DNA of 64,000 bases from assembly GCA_964017145.1 (NCBI GenBank), contig OZ024844.1:806001-870000 (forward strand), given 5' to 3'. The notes under the pieces were generated by a model that was not told where the DNA came from, did not search any database, and worked only from the letters and a program-made list of their open reading frames with translations. Shown here piece after piece: positions 21,309 to 31,495 of the stretch. Numbering within the stretch: position 1 is the stretch's first letter; every line of letters starts with the position of its first letter. This stretch comes from Agrocybe praecox (taxonomy: Eukaryota; Basidiomycota; Agaricomycetes; Agaricales; Agrocybaceae). Made by a program: the position numbers and the translations under genes.

Positions 21309-23861
21309 TCACCGTATTTTTTGGCTCCTTATGCTCTTGCGATAACTCCCAGGAGATCCGACGAACGATAACACCGGCGTCCAATTGACATTAGTGGTAT
21401 CAAAATCGTAAACAACCTTAGCAGGTCCTCTAATCAAATTGTTAGATATATTCAAAAAGGTCAATAGATATTAGATTACTTACCTTTTCTCGACTCCCTT
21501 TTAAATTTAAGAAGGATTAGGGCTGAGAGAGGTACAATATCACTGGAGCCGCCCAACTCACATTTTCTTGCCAAGATAGCTGTGCTTTCAACTCCGTCAA
21601 CCCGAACAAAAGGATAATGTTGTAATCCATGTCATAATAGATATCTCCTCGTGCGTTCCGTTTTGGAATCTTGGGTATGTGCGAAACATGTGCAAAGACT
21701 GTACATAGTGGGGTGTAGTTTTCTGTGGGCATATTTCAGAAGGAGAGCCAAGAAAATGCGGAAAATTTCTTAGATGAGGAACGCACCAGTATCAATATCT
21801 TTCCATTGGGGATTAGCCAGTGCACCCCTGTAGCACCATACTGTAGCACTTATGTGTGCCACGGAGACCCTTCTGACACCTTCGCGAAGCACGGGAAGGC
21901 GGAATTCCTCGAGCTCTGATACTTGAACATTCTAAAAAAAAGTTGAGTAAGGCAGATGGATAACCAATAATAAAAAGGCAAAAAACAGGCCTTTGATAAT
22001 AATATAAAAAAGCGGTTACTGATCGTTTGCTCCCCGGAAAGCCTAATGTACGAGTTATGCAATCTTTCCTGGTGGTCAGAGTTATTGGGGTTGTATAGTA
22101 CCCCACCGAAGAATCCATAAGCATGTTTCGAAACTCGACTGCGCACGAAATGATCCAGGTAGAATGACATGGCGCGATGGGATACTACTTCATCGCTGTG
22201 GAGGTTTAAGTCTAGAGAGTATGTATACAAGGTAATGCTTTCAGAGCTTACAATATGTGGTTTTTTGGACGTAGGACATTCAAATCTTCTTTGCTCAAAA
22301 GTCTGGCTACGTTATTGAATAACCAGTCGTTGGCAGCAAAGCCTCCGACAAGGACGACGTGCTATATTCCCAAGTGATCAGAGTTTATTCCGTCCTATGA
22401 TTGAATTCATCTAGGTACACATACCGAGATATTTGAATGAGAACTTTTGCACTGATCGAGAATTGATGATACGATACACTTGATGGAGGGTTCGAAGAAT
22501 TTAGCAACGTCAGAACTAAAGAGAACATGGTTTCAATGTATTGATAAGGAGAAGATAAGACCGCTTACTCAGCCAGCACCAGTTGTCCAGTGCGTATGTT
22601 GAGGTGGGGATCGTTGTCGCTCAGCGATCCAAAATTGATATATGGCGGCTCTTTTGACTTTCCGAACCTGGTCTTGGTTGTTTCGTCAAAACACTTCACG
22701 ATATGATCCAAATCATCGAGAAACTCGGATTCTTTGAGTAATTCTAAAGTATACGCGCTATTATTACGACGGCAGAAAGTCAAGCTCATAATAAAGATAT
22801 GCTTACCTTTGAGGAAGACCTTAGCATGGACAGAGACGAAGATCGATCCATGCAAATGACCTATTTCGACGACGTAAGTTCGTGGCAACTTTAACAATGG
22901 ACGTAGAAGTGACTAACATTGTGGGACCGCGATTTCTTCATATGTGTTTGTGGCGACATCAGCATCGTCTTTATAGCTGCTGATATCAATAGTTCCACCA
23001 CCCGCGTCGACGATAACGATACCGTTTCCTTTCTGTAATCTGTGAGAATATGAAAGGAAAATAATAAGAAAACAAAAATCCACCTTCATGCCAGCGGGCA
23101 AAACATAGTTCTGGATCGCATAATGCAGACTTGCTTCTCCCTCTGTGACGAAAGAGACCCGTGCATGTCCACTGTCCGTGTCTGTGATGAGACCGGATAA
23201 AACGATCGCCTGCCTCATCTGCGTTTGTTCTTTTCCTTCCCACCCATTCGGGTGAGAAAGTACATAGTGGATATCTTCTTTAACAGAGGCCCATAGATCT
23301 GGCCCATTTTCATGTGTATCCTGGATGTACGACGATGCGCATTCCTGCATATGTTGAAGGAAATCCGCAAAGATTTGAACCACAGTCTTATTGGGCGGAA
23401 GGTCAGGTATATTTTCGTTGAGATTTTTTCCAGCACCGATCTTCGAACGTAAATGAAGTTTGAACCTGTAGCGGATGTAAGACCATGCATGTAATTTTAC
23501 GTGGAAAGATACGCACCATTCAGCCTTGGTCCATTTCCCGTCCTCTGCTTCCTCCAGAATGCCTTCCCGAGTGGCTTCAGCTCCTACTGCCCGTACCTTT
23601 CCTTCTGCATCGTAAAAGATGATAGTAGGAATCTTGGAAGCGCCATTTATGTGTTCGTGAGCGGAAAACCTGGTCACTCCCATGATCTGGGGTACTTCTC
23701 CTGGATCGAGGATGCTGGAACAAAGTCAGGCTTTCAGCTTTCGCTCATCGAATGGAAGTTCGTAATCCATACCTGTAAGAGATTCCACTGTAAGTGGTCC
23801 CTATATCGAATGCAAGCACCAGTTTTCGACGAGAGCCTTTGTATGCAGATCGTCTGGTCAT
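21309..23861 (-). CDS. Hsp70-like ATPase, copy A
   Basis: An actin-like ATPase of the Hsp70 superfamily, belonging to the expanded fungal group lacking a normal substrate-binding domain. ATG at 23861. Nucleotide-binding motifs in order: phosphate-1 FDIGTTYSGISY, then IIFYDAEGKVRAVGAEA, phosphate-2 IVIVDAGGGTIDISSYKD, and the adenosine motif VVLVGGFAANDWLFNNVA. After these come SFYLDHFVRSRVSKHAYG and VSELEEFRLPV, then RNARGDIYYDMDYNIILLFG and EKRGPAKVVYDFD, and the C-terminus RKSIRSQKIR. About eleven short exons; the order of segments matches copy B (41123-43625) throughout. One intron (21932-21990) begins GC rather than GT, as in copy B. No premature stop was found when the family exon plan is followed. 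Substrate and role are unknown. Confidence 0.85.
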
Positions 23862-24153
23862 GATTGTCAGATAGAGAGTCAAGTACGAATAGGCGCCCGT
23901 ATTTCAATAGTCTGCCTCGTGTTCGACACGTGATTCTCGGAAGTGCCGGATTACATCCTACAAAATACCTAGTTATCTTGAACGTCCGCCGTGGGAGTAC
24001 ACAATGACGCCCGTAAATTCAACAATGGCCCAGGAAGAAAATGTGCGGTCATGTCCGAGATACATTCAGGAATGGATACGTTTTTCTCATAGCAAGTATG
24101 CAAGGAAATTTGGTTCAAGAAAATCATGTCCAGTTGCTCTGACGAACTCTGTA

Positions 24154-24679
24154 TAGTGCTGCCGCTGCAGTGTAGTGACTCCTTTGAAATTGTAGTGCCT
24201 GTGACTGTTCGTTATAAGTGGCTGTGCAACGCACATTTTAGCGGGTAAAACATGCTCGGAATACGGAATTCGAACCACTACGAATTATTACTTGATTTGC
24301 AGATGTAAATTGGTCTATTTTTTTGAGGCTACAATTTTCATTAAACAGAATACTTATTTTTGAACTCCAACTATGTAAAAGTGCTAGTAAGTTACGTGGT
24401 GTAAAGTATCTCCCCCCAGAGTCAGATAAATCATAATTCGTTCATTACAATTAATTCAGATTTTATTTTTATGCAAAATACCTCTACAAACCATGTTCAT
24501 AGATGCCCTGGATGAAAAGATCTATTCAAATTACTCTGGACCTCACTTTTGGCAGGGAAATTTTCTTATTTTCTTGTTTGTGGCTCCGGGAATTGGGCAT
24601 CCCCACTGTATGTCACAGTGAGGTGTGATGCAGCGCCATGGCTGCACAGCCGACTGCACTTCACTCTACGGCAGCACTA
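24154..24679. mobile_element. probable hAT-like MITE upstream of Hsp70 copy A
   Basis: Ends are TAGTGCTGCCG and its inverse CGGCAGCACTA, resembling the ends of the hAT MITE at 5302 (TAGTGTTGCCG). The target duplication appears as ACTCTGTA on the left and TCTCTGTA beyond a second insertion on the right. Interior is non-coding. Confidence 0.55.
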
Positions 24680-24688
24680 AAGTCTCTG

Positions 24689-25541
24689 GAAAACCCAGTC
24701 CGCCCAAACTATTGGATAAGCAATCCCACGTTAATTTCCTGACAGAACCGCTTCTTTAGCGCGACGTGACAGGGAATCCCGTCTGAGGAGATGCGGCGTT
24801 TTTCGGCATGAGCGGCGGAATTACATAGATATTCAACCTCGCTAGGCCAGATTGCCTTGCCGATTGAGCGACTGAGTCCTGATCTAGGATGGATGCTGAA
24901 ACAACACGCTTTCCTTATAATATGGCATTGCTGTAGGTTTATAATGTTATAATTGCTGTAAATAATACTTCCACTCGGATTTCAGCAACAATACATCAGT
25001 TGCGACTCAAAAAAGCGGAAAGGCGCATCCGCCGTCACGACGTCAAACGGCATTAAAAATAAGACGTCATAGAGCAGTGGTTGTATTCGTTGCAACTTAT
25101 AAGTCTCGTGCGTCCTAGTAGCACAGTGTTCGGTTCTCGATCAAGCCAATTTTTTAGTCCAACCCAAGCACTGAATTTTTCCAACGCAACGTTGACTTGG
25201 CTTAAACTTGGCTTAAAATTCAGTGTACAACCTATTATGTAGCCGTTAATAATAAGTTAAGCATCCCACAGAGATCTGTTATATTTCAGAAAAGAAAACA
25301 TATTTTATAGCTTAGCTTTTAATCGTATTTAATATATGTACCCCCGGGGCCATATGCTGTGAAGGGACTTCGCAAAATGAAAGTTCCGCAATCTCAGGCC
25401 GTCTCGGCAGGAAAACCTTCTTAATTTCCCCAAACCATCTATGACGGCTTCTACAAAATTTTGACAGTCTATGTCAATCGGCATGGCGGATCAGCTGTCA
25501 AAACGTGGGAATGCTTATCCAATAGTTTGGGCGGACTGGCC
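24689..25541. mobile_element. 853-bp TIR element with 9-bp target duplication
   Basis: Long inverted repeats start CCAGTCCGCCCAAACTATTG (24695 onward; right copy ends 25539). They are about 38/39 identical, then alignable to TGACAG. The exact 9-bp direct repeat AAGTCTCTG flanks it (24680-24688 and 25542-25550). A 9-bp duplication points to a Mutator-like (MULE) non-autonomous element. No open frame inside. Confidence 0.75.
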
Positions 25542-26266
25542 AAGTCTCTGTAACGTCGCTGGGGCGGCATTTTTCGGCATTTGAAATTGTACAGTCATGT
25601 GATGCTTCCATTTCTGCGTCCGTCGAAGTCTCGTCGCCGTCATCACTCCTTCAAATTCCTCCTCCAACATACCCCAGGTACTCTTTTTTTGCTCTCATAA
25701 ACCTAACCTTGTGTTTGGACTCAACCGTTTCCTGCGATATCTCGTAGCCACTGGCAATTCCACTTTTACGCTGGTTCTTGTTCGCCAGCTGAGTAGATCA
25801 CGGTTTCAAGAAGCGTTGGAGATGATTATAATAGCTCAAAATGTATGTAAAACTATAGAAAACTCCTCACTTCATCTTCTCAGGCGTAGCCACGCGGAAA
25901 ATATCTGCTTGTGTCGCTGTCACCAGTTAGGGTCATGCGACATATACTCTATTTCCTCTTTCCGGACAGGCCTTCCTCGAAACAAGTCTAGAAGGCAAAT
26001 TCCGTACCTCTCTGTTAATTTCACCGCGAAGCCACCCTTGTTGTGGAGCAAATATCTCACTTGGACCTATAATTGATATATACTTGATGAATAACATCTT
26101 TTCCCTGCTTCTGTTCGACTTCCGCACATGGTCCTACGTATGTAGGAGGAGTTGAGCACTGTCCTACTGCCTTCGATTCATGGGCAATCCTCACCGTAAC
26201 AGATCATGAGAACTGCAGACTCTGAATTACCATGAACGCGAGAATCGGACCCAATGCTTCTATCCA

Positions 26267-26280
26267 GGATAAAAGACGAC
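26267..26280 (+). promoter_or_regulatory. TATA-like box of cerato-platanin 1
   Basis: GGATAAAAGACGAC lies about 50 bp before the ATG. The paralog at 44842 has GGTATAAAAGACGAC about 85 bp before its ATG, so the TATA-to-GACGAC context is conserved. Confidence 0.55.
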
Positions 26281-26329
26281 CATTTCAGCTCAAGTGGATT
26301 CAAACATTGCGTCTCTCGAAGATTCTACA

Positions 26330-26761
26330 ATGAAGCTTTCTGCCATCCTCTCTCCTCTCGCCCTCCTCCCAGCTCTCGTAGCCTCAGTCAACGTGAGCTT
26401 CGACCCCGTATACGACAACGCAAATCAATCTCTCACCACCGTCGCATGCTCGACCGGATCTAACGGCATGATAACCAAAGGCTTCACCACCTTCGGTTCC
26501 TTGCCCAACTTTGCCCACATCGGCGGCGCACCCGCAATCACAGACTTCAACTCTGCTGCCTGTGGAACGTGTTGGAACCTTACGTTTGTCAACTCCAGCA
26601 AGGTCTCCAAGACCATCAGCATTTTGGCTATTGATGTCGCTACTCCCGACTTCAATATCGCTTTATCGGCCATGAATGAATTAACTGGCGGGCAGGCCGT
26701 CAACCTCGGTAGGGTCCCTATAACTGCAGTTCAAGTCAACAACACCGTGTGTGGATTGTAA
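26330..26761 (+). CDS. cerato-platanin family secreted protein 1
   Basis: A small secreted cysteine-stabilised protein of the cerato-platanin family, which have double-psi beta-barrel folds, bind chitin oligomers and can act as elicitors on plants. 143 residues, single exon. Signal peptide roughly residues 1-19 (MKLSAILSPLALLPALVAS), then VSFDPVYDNANQSL. The four family cysteines are present (C40, C78, C81 and C141), in the contexts TVACSTGSNG, ACGTCWNL and VCGL. The motif MITKGFTTFGSLPNF and the ALSAMNEL segment are characteristic. The stop TAA lies inside GTAAGT; splicing to the AG at 26815 would instead end GLKS. About 70% identical to the second copy at 44842. Likely cell-wall or secreted; the host interaction role is inferred from the family. 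Confidence 0.93.
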   Translation: MKLSAILSPLALLPALVASVNVSFDPVYDNANQSLTTVACSTGSNGMITKGFTTFGSLPNFAHIGGAPAITDFNSAACGTCWNLTFVNSSKVSKTISILAIDVATPDFNIALSAMNELTGGQAVNLGRVPITAVQVNNTVCGL

Positions 26762-27292
26762 GTTCTTTTCTTTTCTTTCTGTCAATTCCCTTACTAAAGA
26801 AACGTGCATCTCCAGAAAATCTTAGAGCGAAACCATCGCTGATATTGGACAAGAACATTGCATATATTTACGCACACGATCCTCATATAGACATTTTCGA
26901 GTAGCAGCATTGGACATCACAGTCAGATTTTTTGAAATTATGGACATTTTCTGTACAAGATGTATATATTTGACGGACCTTGATAATGATTGGGATGTAA
27001 GATTTCGAATTTCGAACGATCAACAACAAAAATATTCCGTGAGATTGTATATGCTACAGAAAGGGAAAAACAAAATCATCCACTTCAATCCCAAGCACAC
27101 AGAAAGCCGTTATTCCCGACGGTCGTCACTTCAACGGAGGCCATGTCATGAAAGCAGGAGGGGTTGTATCAGAATCAAGCAGCGGGGTAATATGTTCCCT
27201 CGTCAGATGCTGGACTCCGTGTCTAAGAAAAGGAAAAGTTAGAGATATCGTCACGGCAGAACCAAGTGAAAGTCGAGAAAAGAAAAAAAAAC
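26762..27292. other. intergenic
   Basis: No supported gene. 26865-26905 (TGCATATATTTACGCACACG) resembles 29873-29920 over about 50 bp, a small dispersed repeat. Confidence 0.45.
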
Positions 27293-29446
27293 TCACACAG
27301 AATAAACATGCTCAGCAAGTTGTACAGAATTCCCAACCAGCTTGCAACCCATGCACACCAGCCCTTTGTGGTTCCTGTCTGCTCTTTGGCGTTGGTGGTA
27401 GGCAAAGACGGTTTGCCTGAACTGTTCTGCTGCCTGCCAAGTAAGTGGGCGAAAGTTGTGGGTCCTAGCTTGGTTGCGTCCCATCAGGATTAAGTGAAAG
27501 GCCTATATGAAGTTGTGATTTCAATGCTCGGCAATGTTTGTATGAAATAAAAATCAAACGTACCAGTCCACCCCAAGTCATCCAAGGCCGGCCAGCGTGA
27601 GGATTGTTACAGGACACGCACTCGAAGCCCATATTCAGGTTCTCCATATCCATCCTTGTCGTTACCCAAGGATCAAGGCGCACAGTATCCAAAATCACCC
27701 GCATCGCATGATACATCGGAACGTCAAGCGTGATATTGCGTTTTGCGTTCCAGCGGACACTACTAGACATCCTTCTGAGAATCCTTTCGCCGTCAGATTG
27801 ACCATCCAAATCTTCAGTCGACTCCCGGGCGCATTTGTGCATGAGCACCCTTGGATAAGTCAAATCTGGACCACGACAACGGCATTCCGAGCACACGAAA
27901 GAGATGACGGCGAGGTTCAATATATCCCCATGAGACCTTAAATGAGGAAATACAGACAGTACCATCTCGCACAGCTGGCGTTCCACGTCTTCTTGCCAGT
28001 TGAGAGAAATGTAGGGCAACCCAAGGAACGTAGCGGGGGTAAATACGTCCGCCGGGGAAGCTTGTTCAAAGATGTTCTGGATCAGAGGATGACAGAACAA
28101 GTCGGCAATGCTGGGGTACAGAGCGTTGGCGGGCAAGTATGGAGTTGAATACAATTCCATAGCTTCGGCCAAAATTTGAAGGCGTTGCTCCAGGAGCGCC
28201 ATACGTTCCTTTTCCAGTCGACGCGAACGGATGTCTTCAAGGAGGGGTACAAGCGCTGATGCCAAGTCATTGCATGCTGGCGTGACAGAGGTAGGTGAGC
28301 AAGTTATACGTAGGGAAAGCAGAATTTGGGGCTTACTTCGGTCGTTGAATTCTTTCCGGCAGGCTTTTACGACAAACTTGTGGTTCCTTATCGAATTCAC
28401 CTCAACTTCATTCATTCTTGAGATTTCGTCTGCCCAGCCATGGTTCCGCAAGTATTGAATCACCCTAACGTCATTTTAGGTTCATGTATACTGAGAAATA
28501 GAAAGGGGAAACTCACGACTCTCTCCGTGCCTCTATCTGCAATTTTTGAAGCTCCTCCAAACCCTTGAACCAGGCCAAGTATGTCGCGTCAGCCTGCCAG
28601 GAGAATTGAGCTCCCAAATTAGCAACGCATTGTATGAGTCCAGCGTACCTCGATGGCGCGTAAACGTGCTGCCATTTTACTAGCCACCCATCGACCTTGA
28701 TGTGGTGCGTTTGTATAATCTTCTTCCCATTCTTCAAAAAAATTGGTGCAGTATAACACCTTTGATGTTTTGAAAGTCGGAAGAAGATTTATTAATTCGC
28801 GGGGGTAGGTGGTCCGATCCAAGACCTCCCTCCTTTCAACAAATCTATAGAAGGCATGAGTCAAGTTTTGATAAAGAACTGTTAGTGGCACTCACAACGT
28901 TCCCAAGCACCGCGTACAAAGCCTCATTCGGGCGGCCCAGATTATGTGTATTTTTATGTTCCCAGAATGCCGACCACATTCCTAGTGGACGAGAAGAATT
29001 AGGTCCATAGCATAGTTGCCAGAAATGAGACAAAACTTACATGACACTCTTTTGCGAACATCATACGCGCGTACTGTGCCTCCCTCATGTTTTGGGGCGG
29101 GGAGGGTAGGCCTTGAACATTTTCAAACGTCTTGCGCCACTCCAATGGCGATGGGACATAGTAGGCAAGTAATTGAGAGTCGGAGGAGTGATTGGGGATG
29201 CGAGGGTTGGGAAACCTTGCTCGAGATAGGCGCAGTAAGTCCAGCGGTTGGAGGTAACTTATTATCTGATAGCTCGATGAGTTGGATTTCAAGAACTGCT
29301 TAGAAGAGAACGGATTATACCTCGAAGAACATCTCCATTGGCAAGTTGAGGACTTCCTGGAGAAGGCCGCGCCTCGGGGCCGGCCTCAGGTTCGAGGACA
29401 CATTGGTAACGCCAGCGTTTTCCTGGTTGAAGCGAGCTGATTCCAT
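27293..29446 (-). CDS. F-box domain protein
   Basis: F-box proteins recruit targets to SCF ubiquitin ligases. The start at 29446 gives MESARFNQENAG; the F-box follows (VLNLPMEMFFE joined to IISYLQPLDLLRLSRA), then WRKTFENVQGLPSPPQNM. A Cys pair region comes next (ECH + VC, then RLCTRCLG), the pattern of agaricomycete F-box proteins with a small zinc-binding motif after the box. Downstream are helical segments (VERREVLDRTTYPREL, WVASKMAARLRAIE, LEQRLQILAEAMELY) and a C-terminal CxC/CxxC region (FVCSECRCRG, CVSCNNPHAG, VCMGCKLVG). Introns are short; the last exon is reached through an intron starting GTACGT near 27562 and ends AEHVYSV. The gene appears complete. The target substrate is unknown. 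Confidence 0.8.
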
Positions 29447-31408
29447 GACGATAATGTGCTGATAATTCTGCTGAACGATGGAAATCGGTGGAATGGGCTT
29501 GGGGAATGCGTCAAGCACTTACCAGGTGTGGAATGAGTGTCCGTCAAGGAGGCAAGAAGGTAAGAGAGGATGGGGGATTGTTTTTTTGAGCCATTACTTT
29601 TTATGCGAAAATTCAAACAATGGATGAGTTTGATAAAGAGTTTTTGATAAAGAGCTTTGAATGAAAGACTCGATTGTGGCTCAATCGGCTAAGGCTTGGC
29701 AACATACGCGAGCGCGTGCGTGATGTGACTCCACGCGCTCAGTGTAACGACATCACGCGAGGTGTGGATTGTAAATCATTTTTATTTTCATGATTTCGAG
29801 TCCCTCACTAAACACGGATGCGTATCTAATTTCTGGCGGACTATAAGCTGAACAGTAAGTAATCTTGCATATATTTATACGCACGACCTTTATATAGACA
29901 TCCCCGAGCAATTCGCCTTGCACCACTCCAATCACGCGTGACGGCAGCCAATAGACTGGATATTTTGAAGCTGACGGTTGAAGGGGACTGGCTTGAAATA
30001 ATCCAAGATGGTTTTGGATATGATCCTGAGAGTCTCATATACATCATTTATATCACCCTTTTGAAAACGCTACCGGCGTAGCGGGAATTTAAATCCTGGG
30101 AACTAAACAATTATCGAGATTAAGCATAATTTCGGAAAGAAAAAAAGGGTAGAGCACTAACGCTGAATAGGACGTCAAGTTGATGAAGTGGGCTCAAATG
30201 ATTTTTCAAACCTGTAAATAAAGACTCCGGGACGGTTTTGTCCAATATATCAACGAGAAGTGGAGAGCCAGTAGTACTGCTCCAAAAATTTAAAAGACCC
30301 AAGTTGCAGTTTGTCGTATATGTCCCAAGGTGGATAGAAATGTGATAAATATCCTTGAAGGCAACAAGATCAAGGTGACAGGTCTTGTAAGTTTTTTTGG
30401 AGTAGGATACACTTCCTTTTGAATATTCAGTAGGAGGCCCTGAATTTTCTTTCGTTTCCGGAAGGTATAAAGTGTATCGGTGGAATGACTGGGGACGCCG
30501 TGGTTGTTCTGCAATAGCAGAGCTGTTGGTCTCTCACAAGTGTCGAATGTGTGATGGGCCCGCATTTGCTCTTGCGAGACCGAGACGAAAGCGCCTTAGG
30601 TTGCCTTCCCTTCGATCTCTTGGGAGAGTATGTATAGCCAGGATACTCTCTCGCGCGCTTAGCCTCCTGACTTAATTGAACGAAAAACGCCTCCATTGGC
30701 AAGCGGAGGGCTAGCGATTATCTTGATGTGAAATATTATGAACCCTAGAGAGTCGATACGAATGATCTAGAATGACGACGATTATTATAAATATGATGGA
30801 CAAGTAATCCTAGCACTCACCATTATCAAAGATAACTAGTACACGTACGCTTTACAGATACTGATCGTGTAGCTCTAGTGGCTGGATAGGAGGGGAGCTT
30901 TAGAAAAGAGCTGCAAACTGGGGCTTAGTATTTATATGTTTTCAGAACTACCGTGAGTCTGTGGCGATCAAGATCTCCATGGACTCGCGCGGCGCATTGT
31001 TGGCGCTTACAATGCCATTCTTTCTGTTGCACAACATTGCGTCGCAAGCCACTCAGTTTCGAGATGCGTCGCAGTCACCCATAATAATAATAATGTTGAC
31101 CTGCACAAGGCAATCGGCAAACAGCGCTTTCTCACGCTACGCGTGTCTATTGTTAGACCGGATCCAAGCCACCCGCGGTTAGTGTTGCTCCTTTCAACCG
31201 AGTTCTCACGAGGCTGATCAATCGTACCTCACTCGGATCGTGGATTAGCAGAAGAATCAATGCGAATGACGTCCATACAGTCCTTTCAATAACATGTCAA
31301 GGGACCAGAAGGAAGGAAAAACTAAAAATGTATCCAGGATTGCTAATTTCATGACCGCGACTCGCCGCAGGTCACGGCTTAAAAGATCTTTTCGACCTCG
31401 TCAAGGAG
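29447..31408. other. intergenic with decayed fragments
   Basis: No intact gene. 30120-30700 (minus) holds a possible F-box relic; 29873-29920 is a small repeat shared with 26865. A TATA box for the next gene is at 31409. Confidence 0.45.
30120..30710 (-). pseudogene. possible F-box-like gene relic
   Basis: Minus-strand frames contain LRLPMEAFF (compare LNLPMEMFF in the neighbouring F-box gene). Further on is a segment with DIYHISIHLGTYTTNCNLGL and SPLLVDIL, which has the feel of agaricomycete F-box proteins. The frames are not joined by convincing splice sites and no start was found. Could be chance. Confidence 0.3.
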
Positions 31409-31415
31409 TATAAAT
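31409..31415 (+). promoter_or_regulatory. TATA box of aldo/keto reductase gene
   Basis: TATAAAT, 81 bp before the ATG at 31496, in otherwise non-coding DNA. Confidence 0.55.
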
Positions 31416-31495
31416 GCAACTGCACCAACGACTCTTCCACCAAAAGCCCTTCTCCTTCTGTTTTTCTCTGCATCAGACGCCACTAAAACACAAAA

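Larger units (their letters stand above)
23862..26266. other. upstream DNA of Hsp70 copy A with nested insertions
   Basis: No gene is supported. 23862-24150 and 25551-25640 are colinear (inverted) with 40715-41122 upstream of copy B. The 24154-25541 part is inserted DNA absent there. 25680-26260 shows no assignable gene. Confidence 0.6.

Noticed and set aside
22011..22040. Loss of a GT splice donor in Hsp70 copy A (ACGATC versus GTGATC in B)
   Set aside because: Family colinearity shows that this stretch (ISNRFF) is coding in both copies; the intron starts later with GC in both.
29674..29805. tRNA-like A box (TGGCTCAATCGG) and B box (GATTTCGAGTCC)
   Set aside because: The boxes are about 115 bp apart and neither an acceptor stem nor a T stem forms around them; likely chance or a worn SINE.
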